From contig JAYGXS010000003.1 in assembly GCA_036362985.1 (NCBI GenBank), positions 798,141 through 862,140 on the forward strand: a stretch of DNA of 64,000 nt, written 5' to 3'. Position numbers and translations under genes: made by a program. The stretch comes from Ligula intestinalis. Lineage: Eukaryota; Platyhelminthes; Cestoda; Diphyllobothriidea; Diphyllobothriidae. Below, one piece after another: positions 60,910 through 64,000 of the stretch (position 1 is the stretch's first letter; each line of letters starts with the position of its first letter). Under the pieces are notes generated by a model, which had not been told where the DNA came from, ran no database searches, and worked only from the letters and a program-made list of their open reading frames with translations.

Positions 60910-63900
60910 CTGCTTTGCATTGCGTGTGTTGTGTGCACGCGCAACTATGTGAGGCAGTCTGCATTGATCGTGTGGTTATGTGTGTGTGTATGCTGTGTGC
61001 TCTCTGTGCGTGCGTATGCACACACAGGCGTGCTTAACAGGCGCTTGGAACTTTGGTCGTTTTTTGGTTTCCTTCTCCCAATTCTCCTCCCCCCGCCCCA
61101 ACCCCACAAAATCCACAGGCGTTATCGAAACGGGGCTTGTATTACGTGCGTGCGTTGGGCCTGTTGGCGGTAGTTTGTCGACCGCTGGCGATTATGAATG
61201 CGTAATTACTGTCGCCGCGCTGAACCCTTTGCCGCCTGCAGAGTTTGACTCCCAGCAGGCAATTTAGCAGCTCTCTTCCCATCTCAGCAACGTCTGGACA
61301 TTTAGGTTTTTTTTGTGCATATTGTCAAAATCAAATACGGAAGGATTTAGTCGCTCTCGTGAAGCAGGATGAATAGGACAAAGACGTCTGTAAAAACTTG
61401 CATGATCTGTGCAGAAATGAGTTTAACACGAACATGTCATAAATGGTTGGTGTCGATAACGGACGATTTTCCAAAGCACAAGTCATAGAAGGTGGAATAA
61501 ACTGGAACATCTTTACTGCAGGGAAATGAACTGTACAGTGCCCGCGTCACGCGCCAGTTGCCAGCACGCCAGGTGTATACGTGAGGTTTTGTTTGTTGTG
61601 AGACCTTGATTGCGGGATGAATATTCTACCGTATGCAGCCAATCAAATAAAGCGGGAGTATTGATTAGCTTTGGGCGTACGCGTGGCCAGTCAACAACGA
61701 GCGTGAGAAAGGACAAGAGCGTACAGCGTGCAGGGCTTTTCGAAGAAAGACAGCATGGGAAACCGCAATGGCGCTGGGCGCGTGAACTCACAGAAACACT
61801 CGCCTGTTGGTTTCGTTGACGCCCGTTTCAGGCATCATGTTTTGAATCTGTTTGATTTGCCCTCATGATGCACCGATATTGAAGGGACTGCGTTTCATTA
61901 TGGTACAGTCTGGATTAGATTCTGTAGTGGTAGAAACCACTGCGCGGAGCATAAACCAGTGTTCAATGCCTGACGAAGAGCCGCATGCTAGACTTTTATA
62001 ACGTCGATCGCGTTACAGTACACACTCTTCCTGTCAGGTCTCGATCTACCTATAGTGTAGCTGACGTGCCCCATGGCAGCCGACAAGACAATGACCTCGT
62101 GAATCTTTGGGCTGACTGAAGATGTCTACTACGCCAGAAATGGCTGACTTAGCCTCTCTCGTTTTTGTCGGTAATCTCGTGTTGCATGAACTACGCACTT
62201 CTTCTTGCTCGGCACTACAGTCTGAACCACTTGCAGGTTATGAAAAGGTGACAAGCGATCAATACATAAGGTATTTATTTTTCTAAAAGGGAGAGTTCCG
62301 CTAGTCATGCCAGAAACTAACGCCTGGACTTTGATCATGAATCGTAGGTCAAAGTTCAACGTCCGGGCTCTGATAACAAGACGGAAACACCTATTCCAGC
62401 CTCCTTTACCTTCGTGTCCCGTGGAATGATCCACCTGACACTTGACCATCGTTACCAGTGATGTTTGTCATTTGCTCCGCTGCAAGGTGTCTGCAGAGGC
62501 AGTGAATTTCGCGCAAATTAATTTGCAATGATAGTAAGCTTGCAATGTATCTATCTCACTCCCTCAAGCACCTGAGTCTTGCTTGAAAATAGAGTCGAGA
62601 GTACCAGAGGCTGGATCTGGAGAAAGTGCCTGGCAAAGCTAAGCAGCCCAATTCCGCGTGCCACACAGCCTGCTCCTCGCACAATCGATCAGGTTTTTCT
62701 CAAATACGTAGGGTTCAGCCTAGAGTCCAACTGCGTAAAAATGTCATAGAGGCCTCCGTAAGGATTCGTTGCAGCTGGAATCCATAGGTATGCTGACAGT
62801 TGGCAACCTTTCAGGCTATGGCTTTCGGCGGATCATAATACCATTCTCTCTTGTTCGCTCACCGAGCTGATCAGTCCTATGATGCGGTGGTTTGACGTAG
62901 TGACTAGTAGAGCTTCTCTACGTGTGCCCCACATGACCTGACTCCCATACAACGCACTAGGTTTACAAACAAAAGGGACTGATCTGGTGGTACTTAACCC
63001 GCATAGGAAGGGGGCCATATAAGCGGGCTTCTCGCCGACCTGACAGGCATCCATTCCCTACCGACAAACAATGATATGTGTGTGCTGTATTTGCGGATGA
63101 GGAGGTGTCTGCTAGCGTGTTTTGATTGGAGGTTTTCCTGGATGCGCATATGGCCAATTAGGTCCATGTGCTGTGTGTACATAGGTTGTACGGCCAGCTA
63201 AGGTGAGTGCAATGGGTATATTTTCGTGCTCCTGGCACCGTTTCGCCAGTCCTTGTGTGATGGATTTGAACTATAAGATATACATGTGCGGTGGCACATG
63301 GGAGCTGCTGTGGAGTCAGTTTTAGTAATGATGCTGTCGAATATAGGCATTGCGATAACTTATAACGTGATTTTAAGTGAATTTATCACCTACATGCGAA
63401 AACCTGTCCTCCTTTTTCTGTACCTTTATCTGTTTTAGGAACACCACCTTTCACCGCATCGTTTGCCTTCTTGCGTCGCTCCAGCGAATGTTTACCTTCG
63501 ATGACACTTCGTTTCATTAGCTTTTTCACTCGCGTCTCCTCCGACAGGCACAAAAAACTGGCTTTTGCTTTGAAGCCCTATTATCCCGTTGTAACTGAAC
63601 CACCACCACGGAGCTTTCTATAGAATACTATTTCGCATGTACTATTGGCAATGGATTTTGACTGTTTCCTAAGCTTTCTTTACAAAAAATCTCCACTCGG
63701 CTGATGGCCATAAAAACACCTCTTGATTTGTTGTCCTCTGATAAGTGTAGGGATCTAAGCATATTTAGTACTCAGAGCACTACCCTCATCAGGCCAAATC
63801 AAAAGTTGTAGGTAAAGGATAAGAGGTACCTGCGGGAGGGATTTATCGTACACAAAACTCCTAGTTGCTGTGTCCGGCGGCAATTTCTACTGGCGAACTC

Positions 63901-64000
63901 ATGGCCAGTGTTGACAGCGTACAGCCAGGCCTACGAGAATTCGAGACGCAGTGGCAGCTGCTTATATTAGCTTAAGTAGTATGCGATTGGTGTGTTGCAT

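Larger units (their letters stand above)
59778..64000. other. Downstream region: simple repeats, no supported gene
   Basis: I read both strands and found no domain motif. AATAAA sequences at 61495 and 61647 are too far or too weak to assign as the poly(A) signal of the gene. Minus frames at 62129-62449 and 62833-63054 have no recognisable motif. The acceptor-like pyrimidine tract at 63407-63440 leads to stops in the plausible frames. Confidence 0.5.

Noticed and set aside
60783..61267. Cys/Val-rich frames
   Set aside because: Generated by TGCG and GT repeats; all three frames are open across the same stretch.
62120..62240. ATG-started open stretch ending at CTTGCAG|GTTATG that could be a first exon
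   Set aside because: No similarity recognised and no downstream exon found.
62129..63182. Minus frames of 62-106 codons
   Set aside because: No recognised motif, overlapping alternatives in other frames, no splice context.
63407..63540. A pyrimidine tract with acceptor TTTTAG as a possible SH3 exon of the endophilin gene
   Set aside because: Readings after the site give short peptides with no SH3 signature, then stops.
1..64000. CRISPR arrays, bacterial operons, LTRs and rRNA genes
   Set aside because: Looked for and not seen; direct repeats are dispersed retroelement parts or microsatellites.

Overview
The window is eukaryotic genomic DNA, most probably from a parasitic flatworm (tapeworm or fluke). 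Three things point that way: dense decaying CR1-, L2-, RTE- and Penelope-like retroelements, one multi-exon host gene, and an intron-size gradient (tiny 5' introns, very large 3' introns) described for Schistosoma genes. No species can be proven from the sequence. There are no bacterial operons, CRISPR arrays or rRNA genes. An exact 100-N run (31246-31345) is an assembly gap.

Positions 1-51505 are almost wholly retrotransposons, many nested. Labels used here: L = L2-like (1-2230, minus, reading frame still open and running off the window). A = CR1-like with a FADD catalytic box (7912-11070 minus, 12330-16209 minus, 40537-44744 plus). B and B2 = CR1-like with YADD (2231-4250 plus, 5956-7649 minus, 11074-19766 minus split by an A copy, 19767-24585 minus, 46021-47465 minus, 47470-49900 plus). 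C = a third CR1-like family (28571-31245 minus, 35820-40245 plus). D = short 3' copies with GACT-rich tails (37193-37781, 37992-38231, 49900-51505). E = ORF1 and endonuclease only (24935-26735 minus). F = ORF1-rich copies (5041-5955, 7650-7911, 27600-28570, 40246-40536 plus 44745-46020). G = an A-rich family (31346-35000 plus). A complete element would encode ORF1 (RNA-binding protein) and ORF2 (apurinic endonuclease plus reverse transcriptase). All copies except L carry stops, frameshifts or lost catalytic residues.

Positions 51739-59777 hold the only convincing host gene: a seven-exon plus-strand gene for an N-BAR protein like endophilin-B, which ends after the BAR domain without an SH3 domain. 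Its last intron holds a tRNA-like sequence, an RTE fragment, a family A 3' end and a Penelope-like GIY-YIG fragment. Positions 59778-64000 contain simple repeats but no gene I can support.

The most interesting signal is in the retroelement 3' UTRs. At least nine places, in families A, B and C, carry a hairpin whose two stems are separated by a U-rich internal loop. It is always on the sense strand and roughly 60-210 nt from the element's 3' end, with compensatory changes between copies. This layout resembles ENE (element for nuclear expression) poly(A)-clamping structures. Closer to the tail, each family has its own small conserved hairpin, probably a reverse-transcriptase recognition site.
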